Shown one piece after another: positions 51,425 through 60,311 of a DNA stretch of 64,000 nucleotides. The stretch lies in assembly GCF_029024925.1 (NCBI RefSeq), contig NZ_CP118962.1, forward strand, positions 284,501 to 348,500. Direction: 5' to 3'. Numbering within the stretch: the stretch's first letter is position 1; every line of letters begins with the position of its first letter. The notes below the pieces were generated by a model that was not told where the DNA came from, did no database searches, and saw only the letters and a program-made list of their open reading frames with translations. The DNA comes from Enterococcus faecalis (GTDB lineage Bacteria > Bacillota > Bacilli > Lactobacillales > Enterococcaceae). The position numbers and the translations under genes are program-made.

Positions 51425-51466
51425 AAAAATCTCTCTATGACATTATGTGTCATAGAGAGATTTTTT
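51425..51466. terminator. bidirectional terminator
   Basis: Perfect 19-bp stem (AAAAAATCTCTCTATGACA and complement) with a 4-5-nt loop between dctM (+) and the AraC gene (-). Confidence 0.95.
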
Positions 51467-52337
51467 AGAAGCCACTTTTACGGTATTGACTAGGAGTTAA
51501 TCCAGTTCGCTTTTTAAATAATCGACTAAAGTAGGCATAGTTTTCTAAACCAACATCTACAGCAATTTCTTTCATTGTTTGATTAGAATAGCGTAGTAAA
51601 TCTTTTGAATAAGAAATTTTTTTACTAATTTGATATTTAATTGGCGGTAATCCAATGTATTTGGAGAACTCTTTGTTCAATTGATATTTATTTAAATGAA
51701 AGAGTTGAGCCAAGTCTTCTAAAGAAATTGTTTCTTTGAAATGTTGATCAATGTAAGCTTTCATTTCCAAAACCAATGATGGAATCGTTTCGTAGGTAAA
51801 GTCTTGACGATACTTTTGCAACAATAATTCGTTCAGTAATTGATGAATTAAGACGGAAGATTGGTAATCAGTTTGCGCATGTTGTAAATCTTGTAATTGT
51901 AATAATTGCTGAATGATTAAATGAATAGGATTATCTTCTGGAAGCTGATTAGTGGAGAAAACTGGTGAACCATTTTTCATAAATTCTTGGAAAAAAGCAC
52001 CAGAATTTCCTCCTTCAAAATGAATCCAGTCCATTTCCCAAGGCTCTTCGCTGGTTGCTTGATAGTATTGATAATCCCGACAGTCAATAAAGAATAAATC
52101 ACCTCTCTGTAAGCTGTATGTATGATAACGATAGCGTAATTCCCCAGTACCATTTAGCGTGAATTTAATTAAGTATGATGGTAAATGTGCCCGCTCCGTA
52201 TAATAAGGGCGCGAGGCTTTAAACTGTCCAATTTCCTGTATGTAATAAAAAAGTGTGCGACTTTTGCTGCTAGGTGTCAAAATATGTCGCTTAGAATCGT
52301 CTGACCAAGAGTAGTCGGCTTTTTCCCAATAATCCAT
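51465..52337 (-). CDS. AraC-family regulator, RhaR/RhaS-like
   Basis: 290 aa. N-terminal cupin (~25-115, RYRYHTYSLQRGDLFFID core RGDLFFID) and two C-terminal HTH units (~190-288, FHLNKYQLNKEFSKYIGLPP and LENYAYFSRLFKKRTGLTP, each quoted at or under 20 residues). TTAGGAGG precedes ATG 52337. Divergent from rhaB across 120 bp, the usual place of a rhamnose-responsive activator. Confidence 0.88.
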   Translation of the reverse strand: MDYWEKADYSWSDDSKRHILTPSSKSRTLFYYIQEIGQFKASRPYYTERAHLPSYLIKFTLNGTGELRYRYHTYSLQRGDLFFIDCRDYQYYQATSEEPWEMDWIHFEGGNSGAFFQEFMKNGSPVFSTNQLPEDNPIHLIIQQLLQLQDLQHAQTDYQSSVLIHQLLNELLLQKYRQDFTYETIPSLVLEMKAYIDQHFKETISLEDLAQLFHLNKYQLNKEFSKYIGLPPIKYQISKKISYSKDLLRYSNQTMKEIAVDVGLENYAYFSRLFKKRTGLTPSQYRKSGF

Positions 52338-52390
52338 AAGAACCTCCTAATTACCAAGATAGTACAATTATATCTCAAAATTGTGAGAGG

Positions 52391-52404
52391 TGAAAGCGCT
52401 ATTT
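52391..52404 (+). promoter_or_regulatory. cre-like site in the rha divergent region
   Basis: TGAAAGCGCTATTT matches TGWAANCGNTNWCA at 12 of 14 positions, midway between the AraC gene and rhaB, suggesting CcpA repression of rhamnose use. Confidence 0.6.
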
Positions 52405-52457
52405 TTTGTTTATGATGAATACATAAAGTTAGTCTAACGTACAAAAAAATAAAAATA

Positions 52458-53969
52458 GTGAAAGGATTGACAACTATCAACAAAGTGAAAAAAGAACAAG
52501 TTGAAAAACGAACCTATTTAGCGGTTGATATTGGCGCTTCTAGCGGTCGCATAATGAAAAGTCAACGCTTAGCGAATGGTCAGATAACAATAGAAGAAAT
52601 TCATCGTTTTAAAAATGGTTTTCATCAAAAAGATGGGTATCAACGTTGGGATATGGCTAGTTTAGTTCATGAGTTACTGCTTGGTCTGCAAAAAGTTAAA
52701 CAATTAGGTATCAAGGAATGCTTTATTGGAATTGATACTTGGGGTGTTGACTATTGTCTGCTGGATCAATCTGGACAACTTTTGGACGAACCGATTGCTT
52801 ATCGAGATGGACGGACAGAAGCAGCTGTAACAAATTTTTCAAAAGGCTATTCATTAGAAAAATTGTACCAACAAACGGGGATTCAAGTTCAACCTTTTAA
52901 TACCATTTTTCAGTTATTTGTAGAGGAAAAGGAACGTTTGGCTGCAGCCAGCCAATTGTTGTTAATCCCTGATTACTTAGGTTATGTCTTTACTGGAAAA
53001 GCAGTCATCGAAGCCACCAACGCCTCCACCACGCAACTGTTGAATGCTGGAATGAAACAATGGGAAAGTGAATTACTGGATTTCCTAGGAATTGATGAAA
53101 CACTATTTCCAACATTAGTAGAGCCAGGCACGATTTTAGGCGACCTGCAAACAGCGGCTTTTCCAGACTATGATTTACCAAATGCAACGTTGATTACGAT
53201 AGCTAGTCATGATACAGCTTCAGCAATTTTAGGTACGCCAGGCATTGGCGATGACTGGGCGTACATTAGCAGTGGTACTTGGTCTTTATTAGGCATTGAA
53301 ACGACTGTTACAACAATTTCTGCTGAAGCTTTCCAAGAAAATTACACGAATGAATGGGGCGCCCAGAACACAATTCGTTTCTTAAAAAATATTATGGGTA
53401 TGTGGCTAATTCAAGAAGTGGCACGGCACCAAAACTACCAATATAGCTATGCTGAATTGGCCGCCTTAGCTGAAAAAGAACCAGCATTTCAACAATTTAT
53501 TGATGTAAATGATCCTCGTTTTTTAAATCCGGGAAATATGATTACTGAATTACAAGCCTATTGCCGTGAAACACAACAAACAGTTCCTGAAAGCCCTGGT
53601 GAACTCGCTCGTTGTATTTATGATAATTTAGCATTGTGTTACAGCGTAGAACTAGAAAAATTAGCTCAATTAACAGGAATCGAACGGAAAATTACAACTT
53701 TACATGTTGTCGGTGGTGGTTCCAATAATCGTTTATTGAACCAGCTAACTGCTGATGTTGCTAATGTTACAGTGAAAGCGGGACCTGGGGAAGCAACTGC
53801 TTTAGGTAATCTTTTGATGCAGATGATTGCAACAGGTGAACTTAAAGATATTCCAGCAGCTCGTACTTGTATCCAAACATCTTTTCCCACGGAAATCTAT
53901 CAAGCAAATCCAATTGATTCAACAATAAAAAATCGCTATCAAGCATTTATGAAAAGGAGCTCATTATGA
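52458..53969 (+). CDS. rhaB: L-rhamnulokinase
   Basis: 503 aa as drawn from GTG 52458; GTG 52485 (494 aa) is an alternative and neither has an ideally placed ribosome site (AAAGGA is at 52461). FGGY kinase: LAVDIGASSGRIM at the N-terminus, GIDTWGVDYCLLD near residue 93, ISSGTWSLLG near 271 and HVVGGGSNNRLLNQL near 417. Phosphorylates L-rhamnulose. First gene of rhaBADM; overlaps rhaA by 4 bp. Confidence 0.94.
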   Translation: MKGLTTINKVKKEQVEKRTYLAVDIGASSGRIMKSQRLANGQITIEEIHRFKNGFHQKDGYQRWDMASLVHELLLGLQKVKQLGIKECFIGIDTWGVDYCLLDQSGQLLDEPIAYRDGRTEAAVTNFSKGYSLEKLYQQTGIQVQPFNTIFQLFVEEKERLAAASQLLLIPDYLGYVFTGKAVIEATNASTTQLLNAGMKQWESELLDFLGIDETLFPTLVEPGTILGDLQTAAFPDYDLPNATLITIASHDTASAILGTPGIGDDWAYISSGTWSLLGIETTVTTISAEAFQENYTNEWGAQNTIRFLKNIMGMWLIQEVARHQNYQYSYAELAALAEKEPAFQQFIDVNDPRFLNPGNMITELQAYCRETQQTVPESPGELARCIYDNLALCYSVELEKLAQLTGIERKITTLHVVGGGSNNRLLNQLTADVANVTVKAGPGEATALGNLLMQMIATGELKDIPAARTCIQTSFPTEIYQANPIDSTIKNRYQAFMKRSSL

Positions 53970-55252
53970 CAACCATTACACAAAAATATGAAGAAGCGAA
54001 AGAAAAATATGCTAGTATTGACGTAGATACCGAAGCTGTATTGGAAAAAATGGCTGATGTCAAAATTTCAATGCATGTGTGGCAAGGAGATGATGTGAGA
54101 GGCTTCTTAAGTGAGGATGAACTTTCTGGCGGTATTTCAGTTACAGGGAATTATCCAGGCGTTGCTCGAAGTCCCCAGCAACTACGTCAAGATTTAGAAA
54201 AAGCGTTTTCTTTAATTCCAGGAAAACACAAATTGAATTTGCATGCTATTTATTTAGACACAGAGGAAAGGGTGGATTTAAACGAACTGGAACCAAAGCA
54301 TTTTGAACCATGGGTGACTTGGGCAAAAGAAAATGGCTTAGGATTGGACTTTAATCCAACCTTTTTCTCGCATCCAATGTACCGCGATGGCTTTACTTTA
54401 GCTCATCCGAATCCGCAAGTTCGAGACTTTTGGATTGAGCATGGGAAACGTTCACGAAGAATTGCTGAATATTTTGGAAGAGAATTAGGACAAGTAGCTG
54501 TCAATAACTTTTGGGTGCCAGATGGCTTTAAAGATAACCCAGTTGATCGTTTAACGCCGAGAAAGCGGCTAATGGCTTCGCTAGATGAAATTTTTTCAGA
54601 GGAAATTGATCCAGCTTATACAGTTGATGCAGTGGAAAGTAAGCTCTTTGGGATTGGTTCAGAAGCCTATACAGTTGGGTCTCATGAATTTTATATGGGC
54701 TACGGTTTAACGCGGAATAAATTAATTTGTTTAGATGCTGGTCATTTTCATCCAACAGAAGTGATTTCTAATAAGTTATCTTCATTATCCTTATTTGGCG
54801 AAGGAATGCTATTACATGTCAGTCGTCCAGTTCGCTGGGATAGTGACCACGTTGTCATTATGGATGATGAATTGCAAGAAATTGCCAAGGAGTTAGTTCG
54901 CAATGATTTATTAGGAAAAACACACGTGGGCTTAGATTTCTTTGATGCCACAATCAATCGTGTTGCCGCTTGGGTGATTGGCACCCGCAATACACAAAAA
55001 GCGTTAATGAAAGCGATGCTTGAGCCAACAAACGTCTTAAAAGAAGCTGAATTGATAGGAGATTTTACCACACGTTTAGCCTTAACGGAAGAGTTAAAAG
55101 ACTTTCCATTTGCCGATATCTGGAACTACTACTGTCAAGAAAATCACGTACCTATCGGCTTAGATTGGTTAACGGATGTTCAAGAATACGAAAAAGTGAT
55201 TTTACCAACTCGTCAATTGCCAACAGGTAAAGATAGTTGTCGTTTTTCATAA
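53966..55252 (+). CDS. rhaA: L-rhamnose isomerase
   Basis: 428 aa (E. coli RhaA 419). Conserved MHVWQGDDVRGF (residues ~32-43), LNLHAIYLDTEE, GLDFNPTFFSHPM and the metal-site region CLDAGHFHPTEVISNK, with GLDFFDATINRVAAWVIG near the C-terminal third. Converts L-rhamnose to L-rhamnulose with Mn. ATG overlaps the rhaB stop. Confidence 0.97.
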   Translation: MTTITQKYEEAKEKYASIDVDTEAVLEKMADVKISMHVWQGDDVRGFLSEDELSGGISVTGNYPGVARSPQQLRQDLEKAFSLIPGKHKLNLHAIYLDTEERVDLNELEPKHFEPWVTWAKENGLGLDFNPTFFSHPMYRDGFTLAHPNPQVRDFWIEHGKRSRRIAEYFGRELGQVAVNNFWVPDGFKDNPVDRLTPRKRLMASLDEIFSEEIDPAYTVDAVESKLFGIGSEAYTVGSHEFYMGYGLTRNKLICLDAGHFHPTEVISNKLSSLSLFGEGMLLHVSRPVRWDSDHVVIMDDELQEIAKELVRNDLLGKTHVGLDFFDATINRVAAWVIGTRNTQKALMKAMLEPTNVLKEAELIGDFTTRLALTEELKDFPFADIWNYYCQENHVPIGLDWLTDVQEYEKVILPTRQLPTGKDSCRFS

Positions 55253-55279
55253 AATTAACAAACGAGAGGAACTTATAAA

Positions 55280-56128
55280 ATGAAAAAAATGAACGTGTTA
55301 CAAGCACCATTTGTGGAAGAAATGGTCAAAACGACCAAAAATTTATATCGTTTAGGTTGGGATGAACGAAATGGCGGAAATATTTCGTATTTATTAAAAG
55401 AGGAGGAGATTTTACCTTTTCTAAATCCAACACAAGTGCTCCGAAAGATTCCAATGAAATTTGATGCAACGAAATTAGCAGGAAAATATTTTATCGTGAC
55501 AGGCTCAGGAAAATATTTTAAAAATGTCTGTGATGCACCAAGCGAAAACTTAGGGATCTTACGAGTTAGTGAAAATGGCCAGGAATTAGAACTATTGTGG
55601 GGCTTAGAAGATGAAGCTGTGCCAACGAGTGAATTACCTAGCCATTTTATGAGCCATATTGCTCGTTTAGCTGTTGATCCAGAAAATCGCATTGTCATGC
55701 ATAATCATGCGAGTCATTTATTAGCAATGAGTTTTACTCACGAATTAGATGAAAAAGTCTTTACTAGAACATTATGGCAAATGTGTACCGAATGTTTAGT
55801 AGTATTTCCAGACGGTGTTGGTATTATTCCATGGTTGGTTCCTGGAACGAATGAAATTGGTGTAGCAACGGCTGAAAAAATGAAAGAATCTCGTTTGGTT
55901 TTATGGCCGCAACATGGTATTTATGGTACTGGCCGTGATATGGATGAAGTATTTGGTTTAATTGAAACTGCTGAAAAAGCCGCTGAAGTGTACACTTATG
56001 TTTGTGCGCAAGGAGGCGTTCGCCAAACAATTTCAGATGCAGATTTATGGCGCTTAGCAGAAGCGTTTGGTGTGACACCGAAAGTTGGCTATTTGGAAGA
56101 GAAAGTATCAAAACGGAGAAAGCTATGA
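55280..56128 (+). CDS. rhaD: rhamnulose-1-phosphate aldolase
   Basis: 282-aa class II aldolase. Zinc ligands in MHNHASHLL (two His near 139-141) and [10 protein letters not shown] (His near 212); [13 protein letters not shown] near the N-terminus. GAGAGGAAC precedes ATG 55280. Splits rhamnulose-1-phosphate into DHAP and L-lactaldehyde. Overlaps rhaM by 4 bp. Confidence 0.96.
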   Translation: MKKMNVLQAPFVEEMVKTTKNLYRLGWDERNGGNISYLLKEEEILPFLNPTQVLRKIPMKFDATKLAGKYFIVTGSGKYFKNVCDAPSENLGILRVSENGQELELLWGLEDEAVPTSELPSHFMSHIARLAVDPENRIVMHNHASHLLAMSFTHELDEKVFTRTLWQMCTECLVVFPDGVGIIPWLVPGTNEIGVATAEKMKESRLVLWPQHGIYGTGRDMDEVFGLIETAEKAAEVYTYVCAQGGVRQTISDADLWRLAEAFGVTPKVGYLEEKVSKRRKL

Positions 56129-56436
56129 TAAAAAAAGCCTTTTGTATGCAAGTATATCCTGATCAACATGCCGAATATCAACGACGTCATGAGAAGTTAT
56201 GGCCAGAAATGCGTCAAATGCTGAAAGAACATGGGGTAATTAAGTATCAAATTTTTTTAAATACTGAAACCAGTACACTTTTTGGTTATTTAGAAATAGA
56301 AGATGAAGCTCGCTGGGAGCAAATAGCACTGACACCAATCAATCAAAAATGGTGGAACTATATGGAAGATATTATGGAAACAAATCCTGATTGCTCGCCA
56401 GTGACGGCTGAATTAAAAAAAGTTTTTGAACTATAA
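56125..56436 (+). CDS. rhaM: L-rhamnose mutarotase
   Basis: 103 aa (E. coli RhaM 104). ATG 56125 overlaps the rhaD stop (ATGA) and follows CGGAGAAAG; longer in-frame starts lie inside rhaD. Motifs [20 protein letters not shown] (catalytic His near 20), [10 protein letters not shown] and [12 protein letters not shown]. Interconverts the rhamnose anomers, supplying the isomerase substrate, relevant when GH105 releases one anomer. Confidence 0.95.
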   Translation: MIKKAFCMQVYPDQHAEYQRRHEKLWPEMRQMLKEHGVIKYQIFLNTETSTLFGYLEIEDEARWEQIALTPINQKWWNYMEDIMETNPDCSPVTAELKKVFEL

Positions 56437-56642
56437 TTTAAAATAGAACAGTTTGTTATAGTGAATCGTATGATTGTACACAAAACAACTTACTTGAGTA
56501 GAGTTGATTTCAAGGGATTGTTCTAGAACTTACAAAGAAAGCCTTTGTGGTAACGGCTGTTCCAGAAAGAAATAAATTGTACCAACATTAGCTGTAACTG
56601 TTTATTCAAAAAATAGTTAACTTCTAAAAAAAGAGGTGAATC

Positions 56643-57566
56643 TTGTTGAAGAGTGTAAAAGAAATCCGGAAATCACAAGTAAATAGTATGATTTCAGATC
56701 AATATGAGATCTTTCATGTAAAAGATATGGTCAGTCCAGAAAAAACCATCTATCATTACCACGATTTTTATGAAGTCCATTGTACGTTAAAAGGGGTAGC
56801 AACGTTCTTTTTAGATGGACATCAATTTGATGTTGAAGCAGGGACCGTTTTACTCATTCATTATCATGATTTACATCGAATTATTAAGCAGAGTACTGAT
56901 AATTTTGAACGGATGTATATTTTTTTAACACCTGATTTTTTACAACAACGATCTAGTAAACGGACAAACTTGTCTGCTTGTTTTCAACATTTTGGTCAGC
57001 GTCGTAGTAAAGTTATCAAAGTGGATGTAGCAAAATTAGCAAACTACTTGACCCCGTTAGATCATTCTCCTTTGCCAGAAGAATATGGTGCGGATGTTCG
57101 TTATGAACAACAACTGTTAGACTTTTTAATTTACTTAAATCAATTAGTTCTGAAAGAAGAGAATGAGAGCCAACCAAAACAAATGATTGAAAATGAACGA
57201 ATTGAAGCAATGATTACCTACATTTCTCAAAATTTGGATCAACCATTAACCTTAGAACAGATGGAAAAAAATTTTTTTGTGACTAAGTATTATGTAACGC
57301 GGGAATTTAAGAAACATACAGGATTTACTTTCCATCAATTTGTGCTGAAAAAGAAACTACTTTACGCTAAACAGTTATTAAAAGAATATCGCAGTGCTAG
57401 TGATGTTTACCTGAAATGTGGATTTAAATCATATCCACACTTTTTGAAATCTTTTAAAAAAGAGTTTAATATGACACCGAAAGAATTTTTGGTGAAACAT
57501 AAGAATAATCAGATCATTCATTTTGATCATTACGAAGAATCTATCAAGAAAGTGAGGCTTGAATAA
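56643..57566 (+). CDS. AraC-family regulator
   Basis: 307 aa, TTG start (56643 or 56646) after AAGAGGTG. Cupin N-terminus with YHYHDFYEVHCTLKG (residues ~38-52) and two C-terminal HTH units (~205-300, FFVTKYYVTREFKKHTGF; GFKSYPHFLKSFKKEFNMTP). Its 3' end is immediately followed by the TIM-barrel gene, so they form an operon. Probably a second sugar sensor for the rhamnose/uronate locus. The 206-bp gap before it shows only weak GAACA inverted repeats. Confidence 0.85.
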   Translation: MLKSVKEIRKSQVNSMISDQYEIFHVKDMVSPEKTIYHYHDFYEVHCTLKGVATFFLDGHQFDVEAGTVLLIHYHDLHRIIKQSTDNFERMYIFLTPDFLQQRSSKRTNLSACFQHFGQRRSKVIKVDVAKLANYLTPLDHSPLPEEYGADVRYEQQLLDFLIYLNQLVLKEENESQPKQMIENERIEAMITYISQNLDQPLTLEQMEKNFFVTKYYVTREFKKHTGFTFHQFVLKKKLLYAKQLLKEYRSASDVYLKCGFKSYPHFLKSFKKEFNMTPKEFLVKHKNNQIIHFDHYEESIKKVRLE

Positions 57567-57567
57567 A

Positions 57568-58404
57568 ATGTTGACACTTGCAGTACGTGCCCATGATGTT
57601 GGCACCAAAATATCTCCTGTGGAATTGGCTAAAAAAATTGCTGAAACGAACATAACTTCAATTCAATTTGCCTTAGGTATTTCTTATCCAGAATATGCAA
57701 GTGCTGCTGTTCTATCTCCAGGACTAGGAAGCCAATTGAAGAATATTTTCGAAGATGAAAAGATTACGATTAGTGTCCTAAGTTGTTATATTAATCTGAT
57801 TCATCCAGATTTAGAAGAGCGAGAAAAACGACTTCATCAATTTGAAACATACATTCGTTACGCTTCAATGTTTGGGGCAAAAATCGTTGCAACTGAAACA
57901 GGCAGTATATATGAAACGATTTATTACACTGAAGATAATTATACAGAAGAAGCCTACGAAGAAGTTTTATTTTCTGTTAGAAGATTATGTCGAGAAGCTG
58001 AAAAGTATGGGATAATTGTTGGGATTGAACCAGGAATCAATCATCCAATTCATACAATTGAAAAAATGCAACGATTGATTGACGAGGTTGCTTCAACTAA
58101 TTTAGGCATTATTTTGGATCCTACCAACTTAATTCGAGTGGATATAGATAAAACGTATTTGGAAATAGTAGAAGAAGCGTTTGAGTGTTTTGGTGAAAAA
58201 ATCGTTGCTTTTCATTTGAAAGATTTCATTATAAGAAATCAGCAGATATTTCCGGTAGCCATTGGCGAAGGGCAGGTACCTCTTAAAGAAACCATTCAAT
58301 TTCTGAATAAACATAAGCCCGGACTGTTCACTATTTTTGAGGAAACACCATTTGAAAAAATAGCAAGTGCCTATCAAAAAGTTTCGCAATATCATTCTAT
58401 TTAG
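57568..58404 (+). CDS. TIM-barrel sugar isomerase/epimerase-like protein
   Basis: 278 aa from ATG 57568 (one base after the AraC stop, GTGAGG upstream). AP-endonuclease-2-like fold (PF01261): VATETGSIYET (residues ~109-119), GIEPGINHPIH near 151-161, LDPTNLIR near 185 and FHLKDF near 212, giving the usual Glu/Asp/His metal ligands. May isomerise or epimerise a sugar or sugar acid in the rhamnose/uronate pathway; specific reaction unknown. Confidence 0.75.
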   Translation: MLTLAVRAHDVGTKISPVELAKKIAETNITSIQFALGISYPEYASAAVLSPGLGSQLKNIFEDEKITISVLSCYINLIHPDLEEREKRLHQFETYIRYASMFGAKIVATETGSIYETIYYTEDNYTEEAYEEVLFSVRRLCREAEKYGIIVGIEPGINHPIHTIEKMQRLIDEVASTNLGIILDPTNLIRVDIDKTYLEIVEEAFECFGEKIVAFHLKDFIIRNQQIFPVAIGEGQVPLKETIQFLNKHKPGLFTIFEETPFEKIASAYQKVSQYHSI

Positions 58405-58420
58405 ATAAAAATGTACAACA

Positions 58421-58450
58421 AAAACATCTCGATTTTTTGAGATGTTTTTC
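58421..58450 (+). terminator. terminator after the TIM-barrel gene
   Basis: AAACATCTC and GAGATGTTT arms, ~8-nt T-rich loop, T-run. Confidence 0.85.
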
Positions 58451-58486
58451 GTTGCTTAATAAGACAAAATATAAAATATACTTGCC

Positions 58487-58687
58487 TTAAAAACTCACAT
58501 AAAAGAAAGAAGCAATCGCCACAGCAAATGAAATAATAGCAAACACTAAACTACTCCATAGTCCTAACAGAATAAATGGTGAGGTTCTTTTGCCGCCCTC
58601 TTTCTTTAAGTAGGAAAATGTCCGTCCAGTAACAATGAATTGCCAGATACTAATCAATAAAAAAATACCGCCAATTAAGTAACGCAT
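58487..58687 (-). CDS. small two-helix membrane protein, function unknown
   Basis: 66 aa, ATG 58687 with GGAGGACGAGG upstream. Helices ~3-20 and ~42-64 are joined by a basic loop (YLKKEGGKRTS). No family recognised. Monocistronic between two hairpins. Confidence 0.65.
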   Translation of the reverse strand: MRYLIGGIFLLISIWQFIVTGRTFSYLKKEGGKRTSPFILLGLWSSLVFAIISFAVAIASFFYVSF

Positions 58688-58747
58688 GTCCTCGTCCTCC
58701 TTCTACTTAGTATACCACTTGATGAAAACGTTATCAAAACGCTGTAT

Positions 58748-58787
58748 AAAAAAGTTGCCTTTCAAAAAAGAGAAAGGCAACTTTTTT
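58748..58787. terminator. bidirectional terminator downstream of dtpT
   Basis: AAAAAAGTTGCCTTTC and complement, 8-nt loop; perfect 16-bp stem with A/T-runs. Confidence 0.93.
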
Positions 58788-58793
58788 GACGGT

Positions 58794-60275
58794 TTAACGG
58801 ACGTCACCCATTAAGTTTTGGATTGGTTTTTTCACAATGAATAAGAGAATCCCGGCAACGACAGCTACAAGTCCGACAATCCCAAAATATGCTGACTCTG
58901 TTCCAGGTGTATAGAAACGAGCAATTTGAGCGTTAATGGCTTGTGAAGCGGCATCTGCTAATAACCAAATAGCAACGGTTTGAGCTTCGAAAGCTTTCGG
59001 TGCTAATTTTGTAGTAATCGATAAGCCAACGGGAGATAAACACATTTCTCCGACAATCATAATGAAGAAACTAAAGAATAACCAAAGTGGACTCACCCGT
59101 CCTTCGGTACCATAAAGTAGACCTGGCAACATTAATAAGACGAAGGAAAGACCAGCAAAGACTAGCCCTAGTGAAAACTTCACAACTGTTGATGGTTGAC
59201 GTTTACCTAGTTTTGTCCATAATGTAACAAAAATAGGGGTCAAAATAACTACGAATACAGGATTTAATGATTGGAACCAGCTAGCGGCAATCGGGAAGCC
59301 AAACAAACTCGTTTGCGTCCGTTCATTTGCAAATAGAGCAAGAATAGACGAACCTTGTTCTTCCAATGACCAGAAAACAATTGCTGCTAAGAATAATGGC
59401 AAGTAAGCCAGAACTTTTGGTTTTTCTTCAGCAGTGACATCTTTAGACGTTAACATTTTGCTGAAATAATAAACTGGTAACAGGATTCCTAACACGCTGA
59501 TGGTATTAATAAAGAAATCAATTGTTAAATGTCCTGTGACATAGGCGCCACCAAAAATAAGTAAAGCAACGACAATTGCCAACATAAATGCTTTAGCAAA
59601 TTTCTTTTGCTCTTCTTTAGACATTGGATTAGTTGGGGCCTGACCAATTCCAGCCAGAGATTTACGTCCTTGGAAATAATATTGTAGTAGCCCGAAGAAC
59701 ATCCCTACTGCGGCAACTGAAAAGCCTAAATGATAATTATATTCTTGTCCTAAAGTTCCGACAACAAGGGGAGCGATTAAGGCTCCGATATTAATCCCCA
59801 TGTAAAAAATGGAGAAGCCTGCATCTCTACGTAAGTCAGTTTTTGAATAAAGATGGCCAACCATCCCTGAAACGTTTGGTTTTAACATCCCAGTCCCGAA
59901 CACAATCAACATAATAGAAACGAATAAGGCGGGGACACCAAATGGGGTAGCGAGAACAATATGTCCAGCAATGATTAACAAACCACCAATAAAAACAGTT
60001 TTCCTTGAACCTAAGACACGGTCAGAGACCCAACCGCCAATGATACTGGACATGAAAACCATTGATCCATAAATGGACATGATGGCTAAGGCAGTTGCTT
60101 TGGGGAGACCTAAACCGCCATTGGCTACGGTATCGTAAATATAATACATTAGAATAGCACGCATGCCGTAGTAACTGAAACGTTCCCACATTTCTGTGAA
60201 GAACAGTGTTGCTAGTCCTTTCGGTTGTCCCAGAAAGGATTTGTCTAATTTCTCAAGTTGTTCTTTGTCACTCAT
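58794..60275 (-). CDS. dtpT: POT/PTR-family di- and tripeptide:proton symporter
   Basis: 493 aa, ~14 helices. POT motifs FFTEMWERFSYYGMRAIL (ExxERFxYYG, residues ~26-43) and FSIFYMGINIGALIAP (near 148-163). TTGGAG precedes ATG 60275. Imports short peptides as a nitrogen and amino acid source. A CodY-like box at 60297-60311 suggests repression in amino-acid-rich conditions. Confidence 0.94.
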   Translation of the reverse strand: MSDKEQLEKLDKSFLGQPKGLATLFFTEMWERFSYYGMRAILMYYIYDTVANGGLGLPKATALAIMSIYGSMVFMSSIIGGWVSDRVLGSRKTVFIGGLLIIAGHIVLATPFGVPALFVSIMLIVFGTGMLKPNVSGMVGHLYSKTDLRRDAGFSIFYMGINIGALIAPLVVGTLGQEYNYHLGFSVAAVGMFFGLLQYYFQGRKSLAGIGQAPTNPMSKEEQKKFAKAFMLAIVVALLIFGGAYVTGHLTIDFFINTISVLGILLPVYYFSKMLTSKDVTAEEKPKVLAYLPLFLAAIVFWSLEEQGSSILALFANERTQTSLFGFPIAASWFQSLNPVFVVILTPIFVTLWTKLGKRQPSTVVKFSLGLVFAGLSFVLLMLPGLLYGTEGRVSPLWLFFSFFIMIVGEMCLSPVGLSITTKLAPKAFEAQTVAIWLLADAASQAINAQIARFYTPGTESAYFGIVGLVAVVAGILLFIVKKPIQNLMGDVR

Positions 60276-60296
60276 AGATAAAACTCCAATTCTTAT

Positions 60297-60311
60297 AATA
60301 TTCAGAATATT
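60297..60311. promoter_or_regulatory. CodY-like box upstream of dtpT
   Basis: AATATTCAGAATATT is a perfect 15-bp palindrome matching the CodY consensus AATTTTCWGAAAATT at 13 of 15 positions, 22 bp before the start codon, where it would overlap the transcription start. Confidence 0.65.
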
